A stretch of DNA of 64,000 nucleotides. Source: Spisula solida (lineage: Eukaryota; Mollusca; Bivalvia; Venerida; Mactridae). Where the stretch lies: positions 10,738,720 to 10,802,719 of the forward strand of contig OX365950.1 of the NCBI GenBank assembly GCA_947247005.1, given 5' to 3'. The position numbers and the translations under genes are program-made. Positions 23,401 to 34,599 of this stretch are shown one piece after another (position 1 is the first letter of the stretch; each line of letters starts with the position of its first letter). The notes below the pieces were generated by a model that worked only from the letters and a program-made list of their open reading frames with translations, was not told the origin of the DNA and searched no databases.

Positions 23401-23615
23401 TACAATGGGACAAAAATTCGAGACAATACGTATATACAGATGCTGGTAGACAGGCGAATATGTCCAACAGGAAGATATATTTTCATCAAAAGAACATGCA
23501 GATACATAAAAGAAAAAACACTATATATATACACCATAACTTACATAAGGCAGTCGGCAAGTTAATATTTACAATAGGGCGAGTATATTTTCTCTTAACT
23601 TCGAGGCATAATATA

Positions 23616-24851
23616 CTAATTTTTCGTTATTAATGATAATTTTATTATTTGTGCTGGACATAATGCTATAAATTTGTTCAATGTTGGCCATGCAGGACGC
23701 GGAATGAATTTCGAACGTAGTTTATTATATGTTTGACAGCACATAAAGAAATGGTATTCCGATTCTATAGAATTGTGGGAGCATAGTTTACATATTCGAT
23801 TTTCCTTTGCTATTCTGGCCTGTCTTCCATTTTCTATTTCTAATTTGTGGGACGCTAATCTAAATTTTGAAACCTCTTTTCTAATATTGTCATTTGTAAT
23901 TAGGTCTAAGTATTTTTCAAATTTATACTCCATTTTGAAATTCTTGTAGAAAGACATTTTTGACTGGGAATTGAGGGTATCATTCCATGTTTGTGTATAT
24001 TGATCCCGCATTCTTTGTTTCAATATGTTATAGTAATTATGTTTATAGTATGTATATTATGTATGTTTCCATACCCTTAATTATTTCAAATTGTTGTAAT
24101 GCTAGAGGCCCAGTTATGTGTTCTTACATTTATCAAACACTGCTCGTTATAAAGTTGAAACATTAATGAGTTGGGATTATTTTGTATTTTAGCTAATATT
24201 TCAATTCTCGTTCCTTGCATATTACTGATAATGGGAATCGACCAAGTTCACCCAACACTGCAGTATTAGATGTTTGAGTACGTACTCCTAGAATTCGCTT
24301 TAAAATTTAATATGTATTTTGTCAATTTCCTTGTATTTATAAGCCCCCCATACTTCACTGCTGTACAGAAGAATAGGTACAACTAGTGCATCAAATAGGG
24401 ATATTTTTGTTTTAACATCTAGACTAACTCTACTCAACACGAACACCAGATGGTTATACGCTCTCAGCGCTTGTTCTTGTAATGCATTCGCAGCATATAT
24501 CATGTTACCGTTGTAATTAAATTTTATTCCGAGGTAGCAGAAGGAATCAACAACTTCTAATAGTTCCTGATTAATGAACCATCTAAAATCAGAGTCACTC
24601 TTCCTATTTTCAAAGATGCATACTTTCGTTTTACCTGTGTTAATCTTTAATCCCCACTTGCGTGAATAATTGTGTACATTATTTAGTTGATTTTGTAGAC
24701 TAGTAGGGTCTGTGGTGAATAGAACGATATTATCGGCAAACAACAACATGTATATAGATAGTAAGTTGATATCATCATCCGTGAGATCATTTTGATTTAC
24801 TATCGTATTAATATCATTTATGAATAATATGAATAGTAAGGGAAATAACAC
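23616..24851 (-). pseudogene. LINE ORF2 remnant (reverse transcriptase)
   Basis: The first frame (24,851-24,300) reads from the block before the catalytic site, LFPLLFILFINDI, through LLFADNIVLF to LGIKFNYNG and LLYSSEVWG. The catalytic motif is ADN rather than ADD, so a metal-binding Asp is lost. Between 24,300 and 24,023 the frame is broken by several stops and shifts, although fragments such as NPNSLMFQLYNEQC are still legible. The last part (24,023-23,616) carries the tail domain CKLC, then H, then MCC. Clearly inactive. Confidence 0.8.
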
Positions 24852-25012
24852 TCATCTTAGAACGTTCTTAGTTTACGATTTCTTGGACACGACGTCAAAA
24901 TAGCATCAGGTAGCTAATCATGATGTTACGATAGATAAAAAAGCGGCACCTTATAATGCAATCTTAAAGTTTGTAAGAGATGTCCAATGTCTATTGAACA
25001 AAATAACAGTAA

Positions 25013-25036
25013 GTAAGTAAGTAAGTAAGTAAGTAA
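25013..25036 (-). repeat. (GTAA)n microsatellite at LINE 3' end
   Basis: Six tandem GTAA units on the plus strand (TTAC on the element's own strand), directly after the LINE 3' UTR; terminal microsatellites are typical of CR1/L2 3' ends. Confidence 0.85.
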
Positions 25037-25284
25037 CGACTTTATTTTAAGTGGATAACATATTCGGTAGAAACCAATTTTCAATATGGTCCACACAAGA
25101 AGCAAATACATAAATATACATGAATATACATCATTTTGTGCAAACAAAATACATAAGTACAACAAATATATGAATAGCATTATCTAAAGAAATTAATACA
25201 TGAAATACATATTTACAAATTTAACACATAAAACAACAAATTTACTTAATCTTTAGATGCACGAAATATAAACTTAACAAAATT

Positions 25285-28179
25285 TCAGTTCCCACCTGAG
25301 AACTTCCAGGTCAAGTACAGTCTTTTGAAGGAAGTCAAGTTTTCTGCATTGCGTATTAGTATGGGGATATTGTTCCATAGTTTTGGTCCTGCATATGATA
25401 GAGACTTTCTGAAAAACTCAAGTCTAGGTTTGGGTATGTAAAGAAGCTGATTTGATGATGATCTAAGGGCTGTATTTGTACTTCTTCTAAATTTATCAGT
25501 TAGATATTGAGGGCTTAGATTATTGATAGCTTTGTAAACTAAAATTGCTTTTTATAGTCTACTCTGTCAGTGAAAATCATCCAATTTAATTGAGAGAATA
25601 GTTCTTGAGACGGAGCATCATACGGTTTGTCTAGAATTATTCGTGCTGCCATTTTCTGAAATTTAATTATCCTGTTATGAAGTTCTGTAATGCAGGAGCC
25701 CCATATTGTGCAACAACAATCAAGTTGGGGCAGAATGTATGCGTTGTAAAAAAGTTTCCTTGCTTCCAGATTTAAGCAATGTTTGATACGCATTAGAAGA
25801 TACAGAAGGGAGTTACATTTTTTAAGAGTTTGCTCAATTTGCTTATTCCATTTTAAGTTCTGATCAACATGAATCCCTAGTAATTTCTGTTCAGTAGAGA
25901 TATTTAACGACTGATTTTGTAAGAAGACATCAGTTTCTGTTAAATGATTTTGTTCATTATTTGATGGAGAAATATACATAACTTTAGTTTTCTGGGCATT
26001 TGGAATCATGGCAATTTGTGCACACCATGATACTGTAGTATCAAGTTGTGACTGAAGTGTAGTTTTAACTTCGTTGTAAGATCTACCAAATGCTGAAATT
26101 GTTGTGTCATCAGCAAACATGTCAAGCAAAGCATTGTTACTTATATGTAGAGGAAGATCATTTATATAAATAATGAAGAGTAAGGGTCCCAGCACTGAGC
26201 CTTGTGGAACCCCTGCACATATTCCTGTAGCCTCTGATTTGTATCCTGCCATACTGACCTTTTGGTACCGACCTTTCAGATAAGATGAGATCAATTTTAA
26301 GGATCTTGGACAGAATTTATAACATTGAAGTTTCTTTAGAATTAGATCATGATTGATCAGGTCAAACGCCTTTGTTAAATCCAAAAATATTGTACCAACT
26401 AACTTATTTTCATTTATGGCTTCAATCCATGTGTCAACGATTTTTGACAAAGCAGTCTCGCATGAGTGGAATTTCCGAAACCCAGACTGATGTCTGCTCA
26501 GAAGGTCATTTGTATCTAGATATAATTTTAAGTGGTTCGAGACATGTCTCTCAAAGACTTTTGAGAGAACTGGAAGTATAGAGATCGGCCTATAGTTGCA
26601 AATTTCAGATTTTGAACCTTTTTTAAATAAAGGTGTTACTTTAGCTATTTTGAAGGCAGAAGGAAACATGCCTTTGCTCATGCAAATATTCATGATTTTT
26701 TGTAAGGGCTTAGCAATGATATCAGCACTTATTTTGAGAAATCCTGGACCAAGACCATCAATTCCAGTGGATTTTCTGGGATCAAGTGCTTTTAGCTCTT
26801 TTTCTATGAATTTGTCTGTTATCTCAGGTATTACAAATTCAGTTTTGTGATGTACTTTAGAATTTACATAGTTTATAATAGGTTGTAAGTTTTGTTCATT
26901 GGTGTCTGGATTTAAATTTGGAGCTGACACAAAAACACTTGAAAAATAGTCATTAAATGCTTCTGCTGCATTCTGTGGGTCTGTAATAGGTAAGCCATTT
27001 TTGTCATGAACACTATTTATTTGATGGTTGTGGTTTTTACCAGACAGATCTTTAAGATTTTTCCATAGTACCTTTTGGTTTTTTCTATTACTGTTAATAG
27101 CATTTGTGTAAAATGATATTTTTGTTTGTGAGGTTAAGGATTTGACTTTTTCTCTAAGAATTTTAAAGTTTTCTGTTTCAACTGATAATTTAGCATGATT
27201 TCTACATTTTATAGTTTCAGCAATATCAGTGTTAAACCAGTCTGGTTGGTTCTGATTATTTACCCGCCTCTCTTTTTCAGGCGCATGGTCATTTAAAACA
27301 TTTTGAAAAATATAAATGAAGCAATCCAGGGCATCGTCAGCATCATCAAATGCTTCTATTACAGACCAAGGTTGAGTTTGAAGACTGTTTCTAAGTTCTG
27401 TTTCATCAAAATGATTTACTGATCTGTATTTGATTACTTTATGTAAAGGCCCATTCCGAGGGATATGCTTTAGTTTACGGGTAAAACACACAGGATAATG
27501 ATCACTAAGAGTTAAAATGGGAACACTAATTTCAACGATATTACAAGGCATATTAGAATACAAATGGTCAATTATTGTTGAAGATTTGGTTGTTACTCTG
27601 GTGGGTTTGTCAACAAGTTGTTCAAGATTATAAGAACTTAAAATATCATTCCAAGCATTACATGGACTAACATTGTTCTCAAAATTATAGTTAAAATCAC
27701 CTAATAGCAAAATTTCCTCATTTTCATTAAATACATAATCTAATGTCTTATCAACTTCCTCATTCCATGTGGCAAGTGATGATGGTGGTCGATATATGTA
27801 ACCAAGTAAAAACGATTTCTGTTTATCATATTTGATTTCTAGCCATATAGATTCAACATTTTCATTTTCTAAATCATCTCTACGTAAACAGTAGTATGAG
27901 TTTTTCACATACAACAAAATTCCACCTCCATTGGATTTTCGGTCTTTGCGGAACATATTGTAACCATTTAGGTGGAATTCATTATCTTGAAAAGATTCGT
28001 TTAAAAAAGTTTCGCAAAATCCAAAAATATCCATTTTGATCTACCTTAACTTGAATTTCATGAAATTTGGGATACAAATAATGTGTGTTTAAATGCATTG
28101 CTTTCAGTCCAGTCTTTTTGAGAAATTTATCAGAAAAACACAGTGTTTGTTGTTTGGTCATTTTCATTTTGAGTTCCAT
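25285..28179 (-). pseudogene. LINE ORF2: APE endonuclease and reverse transcriptase
   Basis: Starts at ATG 28,179 directly after the ORF1 stop. The N-terminal ~45 codons are in one frame; after a shift near 28,035-28,050 the main frame runs from 28,034 to 25,539 (831 codons). The endonuclease part has FGFCETFLNE, GGGILLYVKN, GYIYRPP, LLGDFNYNF and SDHYPV (catalytic Asp/His). The reverse transcriptase part has STGIDGLGP, KKGSKSEICNYRPIS, HQSGFRK, FLDLTKAFD, GVPQGSVLGPLLF and the catalytic FADDTTISAFG. A missing base in an A-run near 25,549 shifts the last ~85 codons (ends GGN, stop at 25,285). Two indels are the only damage seen, so decay is slight. Confidence 0.9.
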
Positions 28180-30528
28180 TTAATATGGTAGGCGATAAGC
28201 TGGCGTCATCTGGTACCTTATCCATGGGGGAATTCCCATTTCAGGAGGAATTCCGATTTGAGGAGGGATTCCCATTTGACGTGGAACTTGTCTCGGGTAC
28301 TTGCGATTTCCATAACCCCTGTGGTGTGGAGGGTGTTTGTGGTTGTTGTGATCTGGTTGGTGATCTTTCCAGAGGCTGGCTTGGGGAAAAGTTTCCGTAA
28401 ATTGTTCTTCAGCAAAGAACTTCATTATGAATGCTACTATGTTTTGAGTAAGTAGCGTCAATCCTTTGTCATTTGGGTGTACTTCATCATGGTATAAAGT
28501 CTTGTTGGCAGTTCCTTTGCTCATGAATTTTCCTGTGTTGTTGATGAATATGTGTGGGTTGTCTTCACACCATGCCTTTAGCTGTTTGTTGACATCTTCA
28601 ATACTGTCAGTGAGAGTTTATCAAATTTCTTTGGTAGTACTGATGAGAATGCCATTTTAGTATCTTGATTGATTGATTTTACAACTGATGCAATATTTTT
28701 ATACTGATTCATTATTTCACCTGATTTATCTGCGTTGGATACGTTGTTAATCCCAGCATGGACAGTTATAAAATCATATTTGCTGACATCTATGAGCTTT
28801 CTTGTATTTTTAGCTGAAACATCGTTGATTGTTGCTGAAGGACTAGATCGTATTTGTACTGATAGCCTGTCTCTGGCAATTTCTTTGGGATCAATTCGCT
28901 TAGTCACTGAATCACCTAGAATTAGCACATTTGGTTTTGAATGCTTGTTTCCATGTTGTTGAGGAGGCTGTGTTGATTTAGTTTCGTATTCTGGTGGGAT
29001 GTTTGAGTCTGTTTCACTGTTTTGGGGGGAGTTTTTGCTGGTGTTGAACGACTTGCAATGTGTTGTAAGAGATTTCAATTTCAGTAGTTCCAGTTCATGA
29101 TGTACCGATTTCAGCTCCTCATTTTGTTTCTCCTGTTGTATCCTCAGTATCTGGATTTCAGTTTTTGTTGCTGTTGTTTCCCTTGTTTCGTGTAGTTTAG
29201 ATATTTGTAACTGTAACACGGCAACTTTATCTTTCACTGACTCAATGTCTGATTTCATGTCTGACGATTTTTCATTGTGCTGTGATAGGGTAACAGCATT
29301 TTCAATGTGCATTTTCTTTTCTTGTTGAAGCTGCTGTTTAAGCTTAGAGAGTTCTTCTTCTTGAATGATGCAGATTCCATTTTTTTCAGTCAACTTGTTT
29401 TCAAGAGATGAGATGTGTTTTCTTTGCTCAGAGCACTTTTTCTTTAAGTTTTCAGAAATATCTAATTGTTGTCCGAGTTGTGTTGCTTGATGGTCAAATT
29501 TGAGACTTAGATCATTAATTTCAGTCTAAAGTTTTTTATTTTCAGACTTTAAGGTTTCAGTCAGATTACGGATTATTGTAATTTGTTTTGTTTGCAAATC
29601 ATCTTCAACTTGCATTGTGCCTACGCATTTGTCTATATATTGGATTTTAGTCATTTTATCACCTTTTTGCTCTGAAGGTATATTTTCGAATTGGCCATCT
29701 CTGCTTTCTGCCTCTTGGTCCATGAAGGAAGTATCTTTGGTGCATTGCTCTTGACAAGACAATACATCTGGTTAAAAGTTGGTGGTTTTTGATGGTGTTA
29801 CTTCATTTTCCACTGACTCAGTTGATATGTTAAACACTGCTGATGCTTTCTTTATACTTTTTGGTTTGTTTTCATAAACACACTTTTCAATTTGTTTTGG
29901 AAATGTTTGTGACGAAGATTCTAGATTGTAATAGCTTGAATCATCCTCATTAAGTGGACTGGTTCCTGCAGTTGATACTGGTGTAGAGTGCTTAACATGT
30001 GTGGCTGACATATTAAGGCTGTGTCCAAAATTGTCAGGGGTTGAGTTGGTGATTGAGGATAAATTCAGCCTCTTTTTTAGGTAATGTTTGAAACCTTTTG
30101 ATTTTTTCTGTTCTTTTGGGGTGATGAAATATCTTGCTGGTTGTCTGATTTTTCTAGATGAATTTGTGGCTTCTGTTGGTGTCACTGTTGCTTCAGTAAT
30201 TGGTAATTCTTCACTAGTTGTTTCAGAACAAAGTTCAGATGCTGAGAATGCTTGCGGTTGTGGGTTATTTTCAGTTTGTGTTGAGCAAGAGGGCATTTGT
30301 CTAGCAATGTGTTTGAATATTTCCTCTGTCCATATCCTACAGCCTGACCCTTGTATTATGTCAATGTGTCATACACTGTGATTACGACTTTCATAGAATT
30401 TATTTCTGTGGTCGTTCTCAGACCAGTTTGTTCTTTGTTTGGTAAAAAGGAGTATTTTTCTTGAAGTAATTTTAGCATTTCTGCACAAATGTTTTTCGAA
30501 TTGATACGTTGTCACTTGTTTCACTCAT
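28180..30528 (-). pseudogene. LINE ORF1 with coiled coil and SGNH esterase domain
   Basis: Begins at ATG 30,528 (MSETSDN). A frameshift near 30,510-30,520 leads into KLLQEKYSFLPNKEQTG, and another near 30,360-30,370 leads into DIIQGSGCRIWTEEIFKHI. The main frame then runs to about 28,615 with in-frame TAA (29,772-29,774) and TAG (29,526-29,528). A Gln/Lys/Glu-rich coiled coil spans about 29,650-29,080. The esterase part has GDSVTKRID (block I Ser) and HAGINNV. After a one-base shift near 28,615 comes DEVHPNDKG (Asp/His of the triad), then a His/Pro-rich tail with three GIPP repeats. The protein probably binds the element RNA; the esterase role in CR1-like ORF1 is unproven. Confidence 0.82.
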
Positions 30529-31297
30529 ATAAATGTCATAATGACAGCTTGTAGCAGGCTCCCAAAGGAGAATCCTTCAAACTCAGTTGTGTTCATTGTT
30601 CGATCCATTAACCATTTTGATAGGTTGACAGTTAAATCCATGTAGACAATAAGAATGAGTTTTGGGGTATCTGTTTGATACCTGCGAAATGTTCAGCCAG
30701 AAGGCAATTGAATAGTTTTTAATGCATAATTCTCATTGATTACAGTAAAATTGTAAGTCAATTTTTTGTACTTGTCACACACAGAAAGTTTCAAATGCCC
30801 TGAGGAAAGCAGCTGACAACTGAGTCTTCAATGTAGTATAATGTTAATAATCCTTATATTCCAATCTTTTAAGTAATTTAACACAAAAATGCTTAATCTT
30901 ATTGTTGATTCGTTTTCATAACAGAACAGTTCAAATAAAATCCTTCACTTTGATATAAAAATCCAATTTTTAATCCAGTAGATCACTTTTTAATTTAGGT
31001 TTAATTAGGAGCAAAAAATCATGACCATTCAGGTTGACTGTGTGTCTTCATACTTTAGACAATTATGTCTTAGAATGTTTTAATAGATTTGTATAATGTC
31101 TTTTCCATAAATTCTATTGTTACATTCTACCATATTTGATCGTTTCCTCTTAGAACCATTTAAGAGATTTGGGCTGTTTTATCATGTTCTCCTAGAACAT
31201 TTTAAGAGATTTGAACAATGTCTGTAAAAACGTTCGAAATGTGGTTATCTTTTTATGTTAGATATAGTCCGGCCCGGAATCCCCGAAATTTGACCGA
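30529..31297. other. Region between LINE and foldback element
   Basis: May hold LINE 5' UTR at its left end. From about 31,060 to 31,215 there are three ~60-70 bp units centred on a decayed palindrome (TCTTAGAA..TTTAAGAGATTTG). Confidence 0.45.
31060..31215. repeat. Three units of a palindrome-centred repeat
   Basis: TCTTAGAATGTTTTAATAGA, TCTTAGAACCATTTAAGAGA and TCCTAGAACATTTTAAGAGA occur in series, each followed by TTTG. They are diverged relatives of the perfect palindrome at 62,721-62,742. Confidence 0.6.
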
Positions 31298-32400
31298 ACC
31301 TTGCATTGGAGTATAAAGTTTTTTTCTTTGGTGATTTCAGTAGCCAAGACCTTTCAAATGGAATTTCTGACGGGTGACATAGTGTCACCCTTGAGCATTT
31401 TGAGAAAATTGGGGTAAAAGTTCCAAAATATAAACGAAACTGCAAATGTTTGGAATCGGTGAACTACATTATCATTTATAATCATATTTTATAATAAATC
31501 ACATTTATATGTAGGTATTAAGTAGCAGTTGAAGACTGCAACATTTTAGTGCCGTGCATTAATGAAAAAGGAGGTATTTTGGGGGTACATGTATAACGTT
31601 AAAAAGTGCATGAAAATGTGCGAATTTTCGGAATCGGTGGACTATAACGTCATTAGCCATTATATTTGGTAAATAATCGCTGTGAAATTTTTATTGTGAC
31701 TTGCGATGAAGATATTAAACACCTTAAGCTAGGCTATGGTATAAACTGTGGTATTTTGGGGATAAAACGTTAAAAAGTGCATTTAAAAGTGCGAATTTTC
31801 GGAATCGGTGAAATTTAACGTCACTGGCCATTATATTTTGTAAATAATCGCTGTGGTAATTTTATAGTGACTTGCCATAAAGATACCAAACATCTTAAGC
31901 TAGGCTATAGTACAAAATGTGGTTTTTATGGGGTAAAACATTAAATAGTACATGTATGGAGAAAAAATGCATTTTTTTAGAATAGGTAGACCGGGTACAA
32001 TGTCATGTGCCTTTTCTTTGTGATTAATCAATATGAGTGGTGTTAATAACCTTACAGTTTTGATATCAAAAGTCTTAAGTTTGGCTTTTGTGCAAATGTG
32101 ATAATTTGGGTTATACATTGTAACTTCAAAATATAAAGAAAAGGGGCGAATTTTTCGAGGTGGTAGACTACACAGTCTTTTATCGTTTTATTTCATCGTA
32201 AATCCATGCAACATGTACTTATTAACATGTAGAGTTTAAGATATCACACCTATGAGCAATGTTATAGAGATAAGTATGATATATTTGGATAAAAAGTTAT
32301 AAAATGTAAACGAAAACAGTGATTTTTGGAATCCGTAGGCTTTATTGCCCTTAGATATTTATATGATATGTATCCCGGGTCATAGAAGTGACTATTCTAG
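31298..32400 (+). repeat. Left arm of foldback 1: ~175-bp subrepeats
   Basis: The motif GCGAATTTTCGGAATCGGTG (or diverged forms) recurs near 31,440, 31,618, 31,793, 31,975, 32,145 and 32,318. Each unit also carries a TTATAGTGACTTGC..AAGATA and an AGCTAGGCTATAGTA-like segment. Units diverge toward the core. Confidence 0.75.
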
Positions 32401-33103
32401 CTGTGTGTAAGTTACATCATAGAACTATTACTAGCAATGCCAAACTGAACTAGTATGTGTTATCCCTATAGACCAGGAGATGATGCTGTGCAAGGCAAAT
32501 ATAGATTTCAATAGAGCCAGTTATGAGTTCTCCATAGTGCTGAGTACCCAAAACTAATAAATCAATAGCAGCATCAGGCGCAGTAGTTGATATCCTATCC
32601 CATTAGGAATGACTACTGGTATTCCAGGCAGTGTTTTGTCACCCTCATAGGACCAGGAATACCTGTTCACAGCAGTGTAAGGTATCATATAGAGCATAGT
32701 ATGGCTATTCTATGCAGTGTTTAATGCCATATAAAGTCTCGAATGACAGTTTTAGACATCACAAAACAAGGTGAAAATGTTCCAGGTAGAGTTAGAACAT
32801 CCCAAATAGATCAAGGAATGGCTGTTCACAGCAGTACAATGTTACTAATCTATACGATCATAGCACTGGCACTCGACAAGACAAACAACTCTATAAATGA
32901 CCTTGGCCTATAATCTATACGTTTTTGGTCAGTGGGTCATACATATCAATGACAGTTAGTTGTACCCTATAAAATTAATAAAGTGTATGTTATATAATTA
33001 GTACCCCACAGAGCAACAAAGAGCAGTTCCAAACTACGTTCGGTACCAATAAAAGAAAGGAATGGCTGTTTCAGGTCATGTATGTGTCCGAATTAAGCAA
33101 GGA

Positions 33104-33395
33104 ATTGTCTAGAGGTAGTACGCACGTTTTGGGAGCGAGACGTCCCGGGTTCGATCCCACTCTGCACCATTGCTTAATTTCTCTGTGCAAGAATAACCCA
33201 CAATGCCCACTCGACGAAGGTATGAATTGGTACTTGTTATGATTTGCATATTCGATATTTCTGGACGCTATTTCTCGATTTTGGCGCACACATACCAGAG
33301 GAGAACTAGTCTCCACGGGGAGACAGAAACGCAAGTATCCTTAGGTAGCCCAATGAATGTCAGAGGGTGGCTGAACGGCTGAATTTCTGAAAGTG
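33104..33395 (+). mobile_element. tRNA-derived SINE, family B
   Basis: Head at 33,105-33,170: A-box-like GTCTAGAGGTAGTACGC and B-box GGGTTCGATCCC. The body contains CACACATACCAGAGGAGAAC, TAGTCTCCACGGGGAGAC and GAGGGTGGCTGAAC, all shared with the minus-strand copy at 45,219-45,490. Confidence 0.75.
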
Positions 33396-33889
33396 GTCCT
33401 GCAAAACTCGTTTTAACTTTAAATGTTTAATGTACTGTTTGATACCCTATAGAATTACAAATGGCTGCGTCCAGTAGTATTGTATATCAAATGAAGTCAG
33501 GAATAACTCTGTCAGGCAATATTCAACCAGTGATGGCTTGACAGGTAATGTATAATCCTTATAAATTCAGGAATAATCACTGTCATGCTTCCAACAGTAT
33601 TAGGTAACCCTTTTAGGTCATAAATTGCTATGCTATCATTTGGAGCTGGGAAAGGATGTGTTACATACCCCGTAGAGCAATAAAATGGCATGCAGACCCA
33701 AGCATATAAAGCTATGAATGACTGTGTCTGATAGTATTTGCTATCTAACAGAGCAGTGTTAGGTACCACAGAATGCATGTGCCAAGAAGTGTAAGGTGGC
33801 CCGTGGGCTTCAGGAATAAACACTATATATAAGTGTAGTATATGTTAGGTAGATTGTGAAACAAGTTCTTTCAACTCATATTAATTAAT

Positions 33890-34110
33890 CACGCTCGGTG
33901 ACTAATTATTGGTGTTGTTCATCGCTACGGTGGTATGAGAGAGAAACCAGCGTCCCATTTATGCTAAGTATCTATATATGCAAGGGAATTACCCCATGGT
34001 AGCATTTAAATCGTCTTTGGTATGACAAGGCCTGGGATTGAGCCTGGTAAATCCCGCAATCGAAGCGAACGCTCTACCACTAGACTATCGAGGAGTGACT
34101 GTACACAGAA
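33890..34110 (-). mobile_element. tRNA-derived SINE fragment, another family
   Basis: On the minus strand the head reads TAGTCTAGTGGTAGAGCG (A-box type) and GGCTCAATCCCAGGCC (B-box type) at about 34,105-34,022. The tail toward 33,890 is AT-rich and not shared with families A-C here. The ends are approximate. Confidence 0.5.
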
Positions 34111-34599
34111 GTATATAGTATCGACAGCGCTAGGGGTGACTGTCATGCAGGGTTACGTACGTATAGATCCAGGAATTGCTGAGCCAGGTACAACAAAGAG
34201 TAACAAATTGCTGTGTCAGGAAATTTAAGGTATCCAATACCATAAGATAAGCATCAGTGGCATGTATCCAATTCGATGAGGAATGGCTGGTGGTGGTGAG
34301 TACTTTATATGGCTATGTATAGGTTTACATTTTTTCCGGCATGGCTTTATTAAATGGTGGTCAAAGCTCAGTAAGTCTTAGATTGTTTGTACTCATAGGA
34401 TATTGAATGGTGGACTCACTGTTGGTTTCAATACCCTACTTCGCCTAGCAAGCTTGTACTCAGTGGTTGTGAGTACTCTATAGGGCATGACTTGTGATGC
34501 ATGTATTCGGTTCTAATGGGTACCTCGTATGTTCAATAATGGTGGACTTGGTGTTGATGAGTAATAAAAAATTATAATAAGGCCGGAAATGGCTTTATG

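Larger units (their letters stand above)
22945..24855 (-). mobile_element. 5'-truncated decayed LINE, minus strand
   Basis: Reverse transcriptase fragments start at 24,851. The Cys/His C-terminus ends at 23,616, and the 3' UTR probably runs to about 22,945, where the minus strand ends in CAATTAAACTGTAACTGTAA. The 56-bp tandem repeat (23,223-23,400) lies in this 3' region. Same clade as the 15.3-kb LINE by C-terminal domain and reverse transcriptase thumb. Confidence 0.65.
25011..30528 (-). mobile_element. CR1/L2-type LINE with esterase ORF1, near full length
   Basis: Order on the minus strand: ORF1 (30,528-28,180), ORF2 (28,179-25,285), then a ~270-bp 3' UTR ending in a (TTAC)n microsatellite at 25,013-25,036. 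An SGNH/GDSL esterase domain in ORF1 with an APE endonuclease plus reverse transcriptase ORF2 is the arrangement described for CR1/L2-type non-LTR elements. Some 5' UTR may extend above 30,528 but its end was not found. Frameshifts and stops in both ORFs make this copy inactive. Confidence 0.85.

Noticed and set aside
30369..30371. A TGA that looked like a third nonsense codon in LINE ORF1
   Set aside because: An adjacent frame gives a better protein upstream (KLLQEKYSFLPNKEQTG), so a frameshift near this point explains it better than a nonsense mutation.
33105..33170. Possible functional tRNA gene
   Set aside because: It has A- and B-box-like motifs but no clean cloverleaf, and the downstream body is shared with another copy at 45.2 kb, so it is a SINE head.
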